Program-made: the position numbers and the translations under genes
Notes under the pieces: model-generated
The model's database searches: none
What the model saw: only the letters and a program-made list of their open reading frames with translations
Told to the model about the DNA's origin: nothing
Part shown: positions 1-11,507 of the stretch, piece by piece
Layout: each line of letters opens with the position of its first letter
Position numbering within the stretch: position 1 is the stretch's first letter
Assembly: GCA_037952775.1 (NCBI GenBank)
Contig: JBANAY010000003.1
Coordinates: 18,290,001-18,354,000, forward strand
DNA from: Clonostachys chloroleuca
Taxonomy: Eukaryota; Ascomycota; Sordariomycetes; Hypocreales; Bionectriaceae
DNA: 64,000 nucleotides
Direction of reading: 5' to 3'

Positions 1-1458
1 ACCACCACCGAACAGAGACCCAGATTGCTGGTTCTGTTGCTGGTTGTTGTTTCCTCCAAACAAACCGCCCGTGGTTGACTGGTTAGCGTTGGCTGTGTTG
101 TTGGCTCCAAATAAACCGCCGCTAGTATTCGTATTGGTGGCGCCGAATCCGCCGGCTGTATTTGTACCAAAGGTATTCGTTGCTGTATTAGTAGCTCCGC
201 CGAATAGGCCACCAGTCGCAGGCTTATTAGCCTGGGTATTTCCGCCAAATAGACCACCTGTGGTGTTGTTTCCGCCAAAGGAACTGTTCGCTCCTCCAAA
301 TCCAGTGCCAGTATTTGTTCCAAATCCGGTAGCCGCTGGCTGTGTAGTATTGGTGGATCCAAACAAGCCTCCGGCCGGCTTGTTGGCATTGCCAAATAGC
401 CCACCCGAAGCGTTGTTGTTATTGGTGGCACCAAAGGCCGATGTGCCAGTGCCGCCAAATCCCGTCGAAGTATTGGTGGCAGTGTTGTTGGTGTTGGCAC
501 CGAAAAGTCCGCCGGTGGTGTTCGTCGTATTGGTGTTTCCGAAGCCTGATGTTTGTTGAGTTGACCCGAAACCACCGCCGAAGTTGGAGCTCACGCCGAA
601 GGCGCCTGCTCCACTCGGGTTTCCATGGCGCCTTCCTTGAGCGTAATCCGCAAGTCGCAGCTCATCAGCCGACCACTTTTTGTACGGGTCCTGGAACAGG
701 ATGTTCTGGAAGCTTTGCGTATTGTTCGTTGTACCCTCCTTCTCCGTGAATGCTTGGAAAGCAGTGTTGGCCGTTCCTGTGTTCTCGGTAACGCCCGTGT
801 TTCCTGCGCCGAACCCAGTGCTGGCCCCAAACCCACTCGTCGTGTTGGTGGTATTGTTGCCACCAAACAGCGAGCCGGTTCCTGTAGAACCGAAGGCTGG
901 CTTGTTAGCATTGTTGCCAAACAACCCGCCGCCACCACCACCAAAACCCGTTGAGGTATTGTTGTTCGTGCTGCCAAACCCACCAAACGTTCCAGTGTTG
1001 GCGGTGTTCGTTGTGTTGTTGGCGGCGCCACCAAAGAGGCTGCCGCCAGTATTGGTTGCGCCAAACCCAGTCTTGGCGCCAAAGGTGTTGTTGTTGTTCG
1101 ATCCAAATCCACCTGTGAAAGAGTTAGCAATCTATCGGAAGGATTTTGATGCCAGAACGGCCTTGTCTGCTGTACCTGTACCGGCGCCGAAACCAGACGT
1201 TGTCGACGCTGCGTTATTGTTGGTGGCGCCAAATAGACTGCCTGAATTGTTGTTTTGCCCGAAGCCCGTGTTGGTTGATCCAAATGCTTTTGAAGTTGGT
1301 GTCAGCTCGATTCTCGTCAAATGCGTGCATTCGGTCGCCTTACCTGAACCTGTGTTGGTATTGTTGTTCGCTTGGCCAAATCCACCAAATGCAGTCGTTT
1401 GGTTATTGGTGTTGTTGTTCTGGCCAAAGCCTCCGCCTCCGAAGCCTGAGAACGACAT
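1..1458 (-). CDS. NUP98/NUP116-type FG nucleoporin, N-terminal part (gene runs off the left edge)
   Basis: This is the N-terminal portion of a GLFG nucleoporin of the central nuclear-pore channel, which binds transport receptors and mRNA-export factors. The model starts at an ATG at 1456-1458 (MSFSGFGGGG). It has exons 1344-1458, 1176-1286 and 1-1112, with introns of 57 and 63 bp; the second has a good GCTAAC branch site and CACAG acceptor. The product is built from GLFG, GFG and SLFG repeats spaced by Asn/Thr-rich linkers. At about 630-775 the repeats are interrupted by a charged segment (AFTEKEGTTNNTQSFQNILF, then DPYKKW and DELRLADYAQGRR). This matches the GLEBS motif that binds the export factor Gle2/Rae1 in Nup98 and Nup116. 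In most filamentous fungi the gene continues into an autoproteolytic domain and Nup96 (SonB in Aspergillus), but that part lies outside the window. The family call is firm; whether the full gene is a Nup98-96 fusion cannot be seen. Confidence 0.9.
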
Positions 1459-2495
1459 TGTGATTTCGGTGCTTGTCGCACGAGGCAAAGCTTTATAAAC
1501 ACGTCTCGATTCGAAGGGAAAGCTTCAAGTCGATCTGTTCACCCAAAAGTTGAGTAGCAGGTTGGTTACTGTCGTCACGATAGTTCTTCCGGACGCGACC
1601 GTGTTGCCAATTCGAACTCTCCTCCAAAGCGCAGGCGCAGGGCCGAAAACCAACTGAATTTGGGGAATGATGGAGAGATGGGTGGTGTGAGGCGCGCGTT
1701 AGACGCAGCACCCTTTGTAGTCGACAAAGGAAGGACTGGCTGCTTGCGCGACAAAGGGAACGTTGAGAGTGATGATACAACACAAAAGAAAATGCGAGGG
1801 AGAGCAGGGAGCTTTAATAAGGGCTGGTTGGATGAGCCCTCAACTTACTCACAATCGCTCGCTCACCTAGAGCAGCTGGCTTGACGTGGCGAGAGACAGA
1901 AGAGCTCAGGGTGAGTTAAGCTTTTTTTGCTTCAAAAACAGCCTTGGCCAGTCGCGCTGACTAACCACCGTACCACCCCAGCCAATCACCCTGCAGCCCA
2001 CGGTACTTGTGACCTGATCTCTGGCTGCCTGGGTTTCTGCCTGGAATTGCTAGTGCAAAAGTCGCGCCCCCATTAGAAATCCACAACAAAGGGCCCGGCC
2101 TAGGCTTTCGCCAAAGAACGCCCAGCACCAACTGGGGATGGCTTGGCCCAGCTCCAGCCGCGTCTCAGCCCAGGGAGACTGGGCGCGTCGCATCGCATCG
2201 CATCCATCGCAGCCACTTAAGCTGTATATATCATTGCATCTGCCACACACAACATCTGTTTTGGCCTGGCGTCTATTCATTCCCTGCCCCTGCTGCGTCC
2301 AGAATTGTGGCATTGGCTTTTGTATTCACATTGCATTTTTGCTTATTGTTCCATGACGACAATCGTCTATTGCTTCACGAGTCCCCACTCACCCGCACAG
2401 CGTAAGACCGCTCCCAGTTTTAAGATAACAACTCCAAACACCTTACAACTAATTCTCAACCATCCCAACTTCCCATCACCTCCTCAAACGTCAAG
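1459..2495. promoter_or_regulatory. Divergent promoter region between the nucleoporin and centrin genes
   Basis: About 1 kb separates two start codons that point away from each other. A CCAAT box lies at about 1982-1986, a CGCAT pentamer repeat at about 2186-2210, and a TATATA element at about 2225-2230. The last 100 bases before the centrin ATG are C/A/T-rich, typical of a fungal 5' leader. No supported gene lies here. Confidence 0.5.
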
Positions 2496-3165
2496 ATGAA
2501 TATCCATTCGACCCCGCGCCCCTTTCCAATCCGGTCTGGACCCGGTGGACAGGGGCAGGCCTCACAGCAAAAACAGCCAGCTGCCCCCCAAGTACTAAAC
2601 AACGAAGACTACAACTCAATACCAGAAGAAGACCGCGAACATATTGATGAAGTGGTACGAGACACCCCTATAGAATATCTGCCGAGCTAAACCCTTGGGA
2701 GCTGACCCAGTCCTCTAGTTCGGGTTGATGGACATGAAGAAAAAGGGCTGGCTCAACAGCTACGAGTTCCGCCATTCGCTAGCAGCACTCGGCTTCGACA
2801 TGCCCAAACCGGAGTACGTGAGAGAGCTCGAAACATACGGCGCAGTACCCCCGGACTGGCCCGAGCCGCACAACTGCCCCGTCAACCGGCTGTACATGTA
2901 CTTGGACCCCTTCCGACTTTGCACAGCCAAGCTCATTGCGAACCGCGACCCACGTGAAGAAGCAACCAAAGTTTTCAACATGTTCGATTACGACCAGGAC
3001 GGCATCATATCATTCGACGACATGCGCCATCTGGCGCAGGACATCAAGGAGGAGAGAACCATGACAGACGAGGAAATCCAGACCATGATTGATCATCTAG
3101 ATCACGATGGCAAAAATGGCGTGAACTTGGAAGAGTTTATTCAGATGATGGAAGAAGCTGGCTAG
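2496..3165 (+). CDS. cdc31: Centrin (CDC31), EF-hand protein of the spindle pole body
   Basis: Centrins are small calcium-binding proteins needed for spindle pole body duplication, and they also act in mRNA export and DNA repair complexes. There are two exons, 2496-2654 and 2719-3165, split by a 64-bp intron with GCTGAC branch and CTAG acceptor. Splicing joins EEDREHIDEV to FGLMDMKKKGWLNSYEF, which is the first EF-hand. The product is 201 aa. An unstructured Gln/Pro-rich N-terminal tail of about 45 residues precedes EF-hand 1. The second EF-hand region is degenerate and carries a proline-rich insertion (YGAVPPDWPEPHNCPV), as I recall for other Pezizomycotina centrins. EF-hand 3 (DYDQDGIISFDDM) keeps the canonical acidic positions. 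EF-hand 4 (DHDGKNGVNLEEF) is close to canonical. EF-hand 1 (DMKKKGWLNSYEF) has lost several calcium ligands, so calcium binding is probably limited to the C-terminal lobe. Confidence 0.92.
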
Positions 3166-3844
3166 TCAATCGCGTGGAGAAACCTGATTATGCCAATGAT
3201 TGCTGCGCGGAGACTGGAGAGCTCCAACAAGCGACATCAGCTGAATGGCCTAAATGTTGGTCTCTGTCCAAAGTTGATCAATTGTCTCGCTTGGAAAGAT
3301 ACCCTAGGATGATTCATACTGTTGCTGGGCCCATTCCACAATGATGTGCAACTGGTTTGTGCTCATGAAATTCGTTACGATCCTGGCTCGAAGTATTAGA
3401 GCAAATTTTGGTACTGGGGCCGAAGCATGCGACGATGTGATTCGATAGCGCTGATTTCTATATGCTGGAAGATAAGTCCCCTAGTTGGTTTACCATTGCA
3501 CGAAATCAAATCAAATGGACGAGGAGGAATTATTAGGGTACTCATAAATTTGAATCAAATCTCTAAATTTTGGATGTGAAGGCGCGCTATCTAGGGCTTT
3601 GTAATTCAGACCATGTGTAAACAAACTTCCGGTTACACACCAGCCAAACCTCCCACGACATTGAGAAAGAAAGAAGCATAGCAAGGCGAACCACACATCG
3701 AGGAAAAAGAGTCCAATTTCGGTTCGATATATTTGAGGCGACGGAAAGTGTAGGCGAGGTGAATGGATCAAGGAAATAGTAAGCGGAAGCGAGCCAAATG
3801 GGCCTAAACCCTAGGATAGAATCAAGGTGGTCGATAGTCTTCAA
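3166..3844. other. Convergent 3' intergenic region
   Basis: The centrin and epsin genes end toward each other across 680 bases. The sequence is AT-richer than the flanking exons and holds presumptive 3' untranslated regions. I see no gene, RNA gene or repeat. Confidence 0.5.
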
Positions 3845-5717
3845 TTACAGTTGGATTAGGTTGTCGTTTTGACCAGCATGCTGTTGCTGCTGTTGCTGTT
3901 GACCGAACGGGTTGTTATTTGGCTGACCATTCATGCCACCAGGTGACTGACCGTATGAAACGGCTGGCATGCCTGTAAATTGTGGCCGAAAGAATGGGTT
4001 GTTTCCAGTTGCTTCGGCGTTGATACGGGCAACGCCGGAGCCTGCGCTGTTGACGAACATGCCAGGAGCGGTGTGTTGAGCAGGAATACGTAGGTTTCCG
4101 GTGTTACCAAATGTATCCATACCATCTGTAGAAGCGAGCAAGTCGTTCAGTCTAGCTTCATGCTCGTTCAATTCCCTTTGAGGTGCAGCAAATGGCTGTT
4201 GCTGGGGTTGACCCAAGCCACCTAGTTGTGGTGACTGTTGTGACTGGATAGGGTTGAAACTAGAAAGTGTCTTTTGTTCTGGGACGGCACCCAGGCTGTT
4301 GAGTGTAGGCTTGGCAGATGAAGGCCGGTTGTTGTTAAACTGTGCAAAAGGATTGTTAGAGCCAGTAGGCGTGGGTGCCAGGGCTGGCTGTGGGCTGTTT
4401 GTGGCCCAGGGGTTATTGCTGCCTGGTTGCAAGCCGGGGCCGTCTGATACAGGTGAGGGGATCTGTTGTGTCATCTGTAATTGAGGTTGCTGGGCGAAAG
4501 AGTTGAAACCCGTTGGTTGTGGCTGGAACGCTGCCAGATTCTGCTGCTGCTGCTGCTGAGCATAGAGATCCATCCCAGTAGGCTGGCCCGCAAACCCAGT
4601 GCCATAAGTGTTTTGGAACCCGGTTGGCTGGGTTTGTTGGAAGCCCGTATAAGCATTTGCCATGTAGCCGGTCTGCTGATTCGGGACTTGGTTCTGGTCA
4701 ATCTGGTTTGCGAACCAGTCCACTTGGTTTCCCTGCTGATACCCATTGTTAAAACCGGTTGGCTGGGGCTGTGTAACTTGAGTTGGGGAGTCATCGAAAA
4801 GCGAAGCGGCATTGCTTTGCTCCAGCTCGCGTCGTCGACGTTCCTCTTCTTCCTTGCTTAACTTGATAGCCTTGGCAAAATCGTCGTCATCCCCGCCTGT
4901 GCTCTGTCGAAGTTCCCTCTTCTTGCGATCTTCCTCCTCCTGATATTTGCTGGCCTCGAGCGCCAGACGATATTCGGCATCGTCATCCTCATTGGCGTTT
5001 CCTCTTTCCCTATGAGACCGTCGCTCTGGCACGCGTTCTGATGAGGATTCGCCAGGCGGAGGGCCGTACTCTTCCAACCCTGTGACCCGGGACTTCCAAG
5101 ACTTCCGGTCGCTGCGCTCCGCACGCAAGCGTTCTTCGTCGAGAATGAGCGAAGTCAGCTCCTTTGCTGCGACTCGCACTAGTTTACCAAGTTAGTCAGA
5201 GCTTTCGACTCCACAAGCAGAGGTGCATCGTACCATTCTGTCCCACATCGCGGCCCTCGTCGTCAACATATTGAAACTCGCGGAGAGTTTTGATGATGTA
5301 AATACTCTTCCTCGCCCAAGTGACCACAAGCTCCGATCCCTCATGCAAACAGTAATCCAGCACCTTCAAGGCTTTGAGCACATGTCGCCAGTTCCTGCCT
5401 TTGTCATTGAGTCTCTTGTTGATCATGTCCATGATATCATAGAAGTCGCTCGATCTAATATCCTCTTGGTCAGCTTCTGCAAACACAATCCACAGAAATT
5501 CGCGAAGGCATACGTGTTGAAGGTCATCTGAGCGATTTCGCTCATCTGTGTCCCGGTCGGGCCCCATGGGTCATTACTTGTGGCTGTTAACCTCCGAGTT
5601 AGCGCCGAGTCTTGAGGGTTTTTGTTCGAAGATGTTGCGCGAACCTTCTCTGACCTTGATCTGGGTGCTGGAGTAACCCTTGGTGACGTTTCTCACACTT
5701 CGCATTACCTTCGACAT
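3845..5717 (-). CDS. Epsin (ENT1/ENT2 type), endocytic clathrin adaptor
   Basis: Epsins bind PI(4,5)P2 at the plasma membrane and link ubiquitinated cargo, EH-domain proteins and clathrin during endocytosis. The model has four exons: 5645-5717, 5514-5583, 5234-5454 and 3845-5178. The introns are 61, 59 and 55 bp, and the total product is 565 aa. It starts MSKVMRSVRNVTKGYSSTQI, the amphipathic helix 0 of an ENTH domain, which extends to about residue 145 (NKRLNDKGRNWRHVLKALKV, KTLREFQYVDDEGRDVGQNV). Two ubiquitin-interacting motifs follow (DAEYRLALEASKYQEEE and DDDFAKAIKLSKEEEE). The rest is Gln/Asn/Pro-rich and carries three NPF motifs for EH domains. The protein ends in NLIQL, a C-terminal clathrin box. 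Every expected epsin module is present and in order. The ORF interpretation of the 5' exons depends on consensus splice sites, each of which restores ENTH sequence. Confidence 0.94.
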
Positions 5718-6794
5718 GATGGGCGATGTGCAAGGTGCTCCTTGACTGATGAGCAGACTCGAATATACCTATGTCAAAGTGGAAATCAATCAACCCGCAG
5801 CCAAAGCGCTACCGGTGACTGAGAGCGATACAGAGGATGACGTAGGCGAGCAGGTTCACGCCTTCCGAAAGCCTCAGGTCTGCTGCTTGGGCGTTGCCGG
5901 CTCCTTGCGCGAAATCTCAAACAGACAACGTCTCACAACCGACGGGGTCGGCTCGCAGGTGTTAGGGGAATGGCGATGCGGCTTCTGTCGTAGTCTAGAG
6001 GCCAGGGAAGGATTTGCTTCTGCGGCGGCTCGGATCGACTGATGACTGTGGAGTGGCGCACACACTACCAGGAGGTAGATGGACGTCGTGCGCAATGCCA
6101 ATTACTGGTAGCGGAAGGTCATACCCCGACTCTGGAACGCTGTAGTGTGGGCGAGAAGGCGGCAGGTCTGGCGCGATTGTCTCGAGTCCAGAGCTCAGTA
6201 CACGATGTCCCGATTGACGCAGAGATAGGCTTCTCAGGCAGATATGGGGCGGGATCAGGTAAGAGGTGTATTGAAGCTCATGCACCTACAGCGAGTGGAG
6301 TGGTTGGAATATGATGGGTGGATACGCAAGCAGGGTGATGACATAAAAGGGGCGCAGCCCAGCATTGCTAATCACCGGAGTTGGGCTACAGGCAGAGTTC
6401 AGGCAAAGTTCACCAGCGCAGGGGTCACGTGCCGCCAATGCCGCCACTTTACGTCAGTTGCCGGGCTGGCCGTATAGCGTATGTACTTCGCTTCGGGTAT
6501 TCGACCCTGACACGAGCATCAAGCAGGACATACGGAGCGGCACATATGCAGCAGAAAAAGATCAAATTCAACATTATTGCCATTGGCCAAGAAGGAGAGA
6601 AAAATACACTAACTAGCCCAAATTCCTACAATCTGGTGTGGTTACACTAACAAAAATCGTGACGCTAAAACCCGAGTCGTGATATGTGCAAATCAAGAAT
6701 ATCCTCACTGCGTTTCATATACATGGTCAAGAACCTGCTGTTCGGCTGGTCGCATTTCCAGCTGCCTCGTTTCTCATCAACAAAGTCGTATATC
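5718..6794. other. Intergenic region: epsin promoter and F-BAR gene 3' region
   Basis: About 1.1 kb lies between two minus-strand genes. The part next to 5718 should hold the epsin promoter and the part next to 6795 the 3' untranslated region of the F-BAR gene. Short open frames occur on both strands but none shows family sequence or splice support. Confidence 0.4.
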
Positions 6795-9700
6795 CTAGCA
6801 TGGCTGGAGGTAGTTGCTCGGGACCAGCCCAATGCGACCATTTCCGTTGTGGACTTCGGCCTCCCACCATCCGTCATCCTGGTGACGGAGAACGGCGAGA
6901 TAGTCGCCCTTAGCAAATCCCAGTTCCTCAGGAATAGCCGCCTGGTACATATACATGGCGCGAGCTGAAAAATTAGATATACATATTAGCTACAAAGACT
7001 CTGTACTTCAGACATGAGGAGGGGAACTTACCATAATGCAAAATCGGCCGGCCATCAGGCGTATAGAGTCTCGAGGGGTCAGCTACACTCTTGCTCCGTT
7101 GTCTAGTATCGCCGTTGTAAAGCCCCATTGCCCGAGACGATGGCCTACTAGAGCCACGACTTCGTTGAGAGCCATACGGGTCATCGCCTGCAGGAGCTAG
7201 CTGTACAGCCATATCACTTCCTGCATAGCTGCTCATCGGCCTTTGATATTCTCTTTGAGGGGCTGGAGAAGCTCCTCGCACGGAACCCCTCATTGATCCA
7301 TGAGGAGAAGATTGCCGGTGGTATTGCTCTGATGGGCGTCCCCTTGGACTGGAAGGAATACCATACGATGAGTCTCTCCGTTGCTGCTGTGGAGGATGGT
7401 ATTGGTGAGATTCATGGGGGCTTGGAGATACGGATCGATGATCCATCCGACGACTGCCAGTGTTATTAGCCATTTGTGGTTGGGGTGATGCACTGCGAGC
7501 TGGCACAGGCGAAACTGCCCGCGGGACATCAGTTCCGCGAGTCCCAGGACGAGACACAGGCGAAGTGCTAGCAGCTCCAGGATCTGCTCTTCCTTCAGAA
7601 AATACACTTCGAGTCTGAGTTGTTGCCTTCTGTGTCGCTGCCCGCATAGCCTTGGAAGTGACTGCCGGCGGAGGTACGCCCAACCTTGACGGAGGAGCAG
7701 CCTGCGTCTGTGTAGGCTGAGCTCGAACAGATGGCGCTGGTGTAGGCTGAGCTCGAACAGATGGCGCTGGTGCAGGCTGAGCCCGAACAGATGGTGCTGC
7801 TGCAGGTTGAGCCCGAACAGACGGCGCTGGTGCTGGCTGAGCCCGAACAGATGACGCCTGGGCAGGTTGAGCACGAACGGATGGCGCTGGGGCAGGCTGA
7901 GCCCGAACAGATGGAGCTGGTGTAGGTTGAGCCCGAACAGATTGAGCCGGTGCTGGCTGAGCTCGAGCAGGTTGAGCTGTTACAGGCTGGGCCGCTGCAG
8001 GTTGGGCTCGACTGGGCTGCGTCTGGCCGGGCTGGTATGAAGGTGGTGGTGTTCCACGATTAACTGCAGCTGTGTCCCGACTACCAGGAGCAGGCACAGA
8101 GTGGGACATTGAAGCATTGGGTCCCGGAGCGGGAGTAGCAATTCCATGGTAATGATCGGCCGACATGCGCACTGAAGACTGTTTTCCAAGCGTCACACCT
8201 TTCAGTTCAGCCAAGGCCATTGCAATCGGATCATTTTCGTCAACCTCGGGTTTTGCAGGCTCTGCTTCACGTTGCTTATTGGTCTCCGGCCGGGTAACGG
8301 GCAGAACATTTTGTCCTACGCCCAGCGCAACGCTTGCATTAGCATCAATGGGCTCAGGGCTCGCCGTGCGGTCCTGGAGAAGATTCTTGGATTGAGTAGA
8401 TCCTCTACTGAACAACTGGGGTCGGCGGGGACTCTCATTCTTCTGGAAACTGGAAGCGTGCCATGTGTTGCGATTCGACTGGACAGGGTTTTGAGCCTCC
8501 TTGACACTCTTCCTCCTAAAAGGACTATGGTTCTGGAAGAAGCCACTCTTCTTCTTGAATACCCGCTTCTCGGGGCTTGCCTCTGGAGGCGGATCTTGCT
8601 TCGTTGGTGAGGTTTTCCCGCTCGATGGCTCGACGCTGGAGAACGATGTTGCATAGTCACTAGCTTCATCCTTGCTAGACGGCCTGTTCGAGGTTACCTG
8701 CGAGCTGAGATCTGAGGGCGGTCCAGTTCGGCATAACATTGTCATTCCATCCATAGGGTATGGATCATGTGGCACTTCCGCCACTGGACCGTGCTGATTA
8801 ACATCGTATGAGACTTGCTGTGCCTGTTGATAAGTCTCCTCCATCGACTGTCGTCCAGCTGGAGGTTGTCGCTGTGTTGTTGGCATCTGTTGCTGGTATG
8901 TCTCTTCCATCAACTGGCGCGGAGGCCCGGCATGCCTTTGCTGTGAAGCCGACAACTGATGCTCATATGTTTCTTCCATTGACTGTCGCCCGGGCGGCGG
9001 CTGTCGCTGTTGCGGTGCTGACACCGGGTGATGGTATGTCTCTTCCATCGACTGGCGCGGTGGTGCGTGATGCCTTTGCTGTGAAGCAGACAACTGATGA
9101 TCGTACGTCTCATCCATTGACTGCCGTGTAGGTGGAGCGTGTCGTTGTTGCGGCGCCGACACCTGATGCTGATATGTCTCTTCCATTGACTGCCGTCCTT
9201 GCTGCGGCTGTCTTTGATATGACAATGACAACTGTCGCTGATGATATGGTTCCTCTACGGGCTGCCTTGTTGGCGGAGGTCGTCTGTGAGATGCTTGTAC
9301 CTTTTGATGTTCGTATGTCTCCTCAGTTGACTGCCTGACTGAAGGAGGAGGCCGGTGCGAAACTTGTGGCTGCTGTCGATATACCTCTTCCATTGACTGC
9401 CTTGCAGGGGCCTGTCTCTGGGGTTTCGTAAGTGATTCTCGACTGTTTGCAGATCCTACATCTCTGTGCGCTAAATTGTTCGCCAAGGCTGAATCCGGGT
9501 CGTGGTGAGACTCGAAAGTTGAGGGTTGTGGAGATGAAGATCTGAAGGCTGGATTGATACTCCTGGGAAACTGAGCCACTGAGAATCGATCATCCTCTGA
9601 AGTCTCAGATTGGGAATCGGTGACGTCCCCGCGGCAGAAGTTGATGTATTTTGGTGCATCTGGGATCTCCTGTCCCGTTCCCTTTTCAGTGATGAAGCTG

Positions 9701-10657
9701 ATGATATCCTTCTCAACCTCCATTTTCTCCAACGAGAGCCGAACTTTCTCACAGGAGGCGTCATCGCTCACACAGACGGTTGATGAAATGTTGGCGAAAG
9801 TCCAAAGACTGCTCTTTGTGAAATCAAGACGCTCTTCCTCGAGGTCTTGGAATTTGTCGGCAGCAGCTTTCCATTCTCTGTTCCACCTTGTGGTAGTCTC
9901 CTCAAGCACCTTCACCGCAGCTTCATACTCAGTGTTAGATGTAGCAACACTAATCTGTGTCTTTTCCAGCTTCGCCTTGTTACGGCGCTCTTCCTGTCCC
10001 ATGACCATGTGTCCCTGAGCCAGATATCCTTTAATCTTCAAGCACTCTTGTTCATACTTGTCTCGAGTCTTCACACGTCAGCATCGTGTTCTGTCTTGGG
10101 ATAGCCTAGCAACGTACCTTATTGACATGCTGAGTTTGTTGTACTTTCGTTTTCAGAAGCTTCTCGACTGTGTTTTGGACGATCTTCCGACGCTCTTTCA
10201 TACCACCAGCGAAAGCGGCCAGCGGCTCTTCTAGCTCGCTTTTCATCTGAGCTGCAATATTCTGGTGTTGCTTCGCCATCGACTCGACCTCGCCCCTCAC
10301 TGTGTCTAGCGAGTTCTTCAGCGTCCCCGCTTCCTGGGAACCAAGGGCTTTACGAGTGAGGTTGAGCAGTTTCCTAGCATATTCTTCCTCGATCGACGCC
10401 CGCGCTAGTGATTTTGCTGTTTAGTAAAAAGTCGAGTAATATTTCTGAGACGACGAAGGGCCGGTGTACTCACTGCTGTAGAACGCCTTAAGCTCGTCGC
10501 ATGTTTGTTTTGCGCCGTGCATCCGTTCCAGGAGAGGACCAACTCCAGCATCGTCCTTCCCCCAGAAATTGTTGGCAACTACGTATCGGCGCTTGTTAGC
10601 CTCTTTGATTCACACTTCGTGGGTCGCAAATGCAGCTGGTGGTTACGTACAAGACAT
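6795..10657 (-). CDS. F-BAR/SH3 cytokinesis scaffold (Cdc15/Imp2/Hof1 type)
   Basis: These proteins bind membrane at the septation site through the F-BAR domain and recruit actin-ring and septum factors through the SH3 domain. The model has five exons: 10651-10657, 10474-10578, 10118-10404, 7032-10068 and 6795-6964, giving 1201 aa. The first coding exon is only 7 nt; splicing gives MSFANNFWGKDDAGVGPLLE, the typical start of fungal F-BAR proteins. The F-BAR region covers about residues 1-260, with IEEEYARKLLNLTRKALG and QECLKIKGYLAQG. A long disordered Pro/Gln/Ser-rich middle holds two repeat arrays (described separately) and RS/SP-rich stretches that are likely phosphorylated. The last exon encodes an SH3 domain of about 55 residues (AMYMYQAAIPEELGFAKGDY, then DDGWWEAE and GLVPSNYL) that ends six residues after the YL motif. 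For the exon 3 acceptor I chose CACTAG, giving STRASIEEEYARK. The nearby AAACAG would add four residues and is also in frame. Confidence 0.92.
7711..7980 (-). repeat. 30-bp coding minisatellite (decapeptide APSVRAQPxP repeats)
   Basis: Eight full 30-bp units plus a ninth degenerate one run head to tail inside the F-BAR gene, each with the core TGAGCxCGAACAGATG on the plus strand. They encode SVRAQP followed by a variable Pro/Ala tetrapeptide. The period is exact, so the array can gain or lose units without breaking the frame. Confidence 0.9.
8830..9402 (-). repeat. Nine-copy RQSMEETY repeat of about 22-24 residues inside the F-BAR protein
   Basis: The motif R-Q-x-x-[ED]-E-x-Y appears nine times (RQSMEEVY, RQSTEETY, RQPVEEPY, RQSMEETY and so on). 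Copies are separated by 14-16 residues rich in His, Gln, Ser and Pro. At the DNA level the copies are diverged but still recognisable, so this is an older array than the minisatellite at 7711-7980. Each unit places one tyrosine and one acidic patch in a disordered region, which suggests a multivalent binding platform; that last point is inference. Confidence 0.85.
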
Positions 10658-11507
10658 GGCCACGGCGGGCACTTCGACGGCCGTTGCCCCAGGCATTGTG
10701 CCTGATATGTATGATAGATTGTCCCAAAGGCGCGAATAGAATGAATGGGAGACGCTAGGTCTTTGGGCGTGGAGAAGATATAGTTCGCTTTGAAGGTGAT
10801 CACAATGTTCTTTGTCAATAAGGTGGATGGATCGTCTCAGATGGATGGGTTCTCCTTGTTTAACTGCCACTCTGACCGTTGGCGGGGCAACCGATTGCCG
10901 GGTCGGGGTCAGGCTTGAGGTCACGTGGTATCTACAGAGGAATCGAGGCCGGGGGCACTTAGCCTTCCACGGTACCTCACCACAGCTGACTTCCGCCGAT
11001 AATTGCTACCTGGTTTGCATGGCATTCAACCACCACCCCATCACCGCCATCAAGTCTCCCACTATCACGACACTGCCACGACCTCCGACCAGTGTGGCTC
11101 CTCCCCTGCCGTGATCATTTCCTACTTATTCTTCAGATGCCAGACTGCCATAGCATTCACCTGCAGCGTCTTCCATTTGCAATTTGGCTTGCGTCCCCCC
11201 ATCCTCTTACTGGCAGGCCGAATATCACGCCTCAACGAGATTGATAACCTTAATCGCCATCGCTCTACTCCGCTACCTGCGGCACAGTGCAACTTCATCG
11301 ATCGAAGGCTCCGGAGCTTTTATATTTGCGCTTTCGATTTGTGACAGCTATACGTCTCTCGAGTCCCCCTCATGAATGTCTGTCTAGCGGAAACCCTCCC
11401 TCCCAACGTCAGGAAATTCGCCTTAGCTTCACGAGAATCATCTGCCTGCCCTGATCTCCAAGGCAGGCGCTGTACCGCGTACCCTCGATAGTCACGAACG
11501 TACCTCC
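10658..11507. promoter_or_regulatory. Divergent promoter region between the F-BAR and NOT1 genes
   Basis: About 850 bases separate the two start codons. The stretch has several C/T-rich segments near 11020-11110 and 11390-11510, fitting 5' leaders. I see no gene or RNA gene. Confidence 0.45.

Noticed and set aside
44..1498. Two long plus-strand open frames rich in Pro, Val and Leu opposite the nucleoporin
   Set aside because: They are the complement of Asn/Gly/Thr/Phe-rich FG repeats and show only repeat-derived composition.
2836..2931. Possible intron in centrin removing the proline-rich insertion (GTACCC...TTGCACAG)
   Set aside because: The acceptor leaves the downstream EF-hands out of frame, and the insertion is typical of the second EF-hand region in this fungal group.
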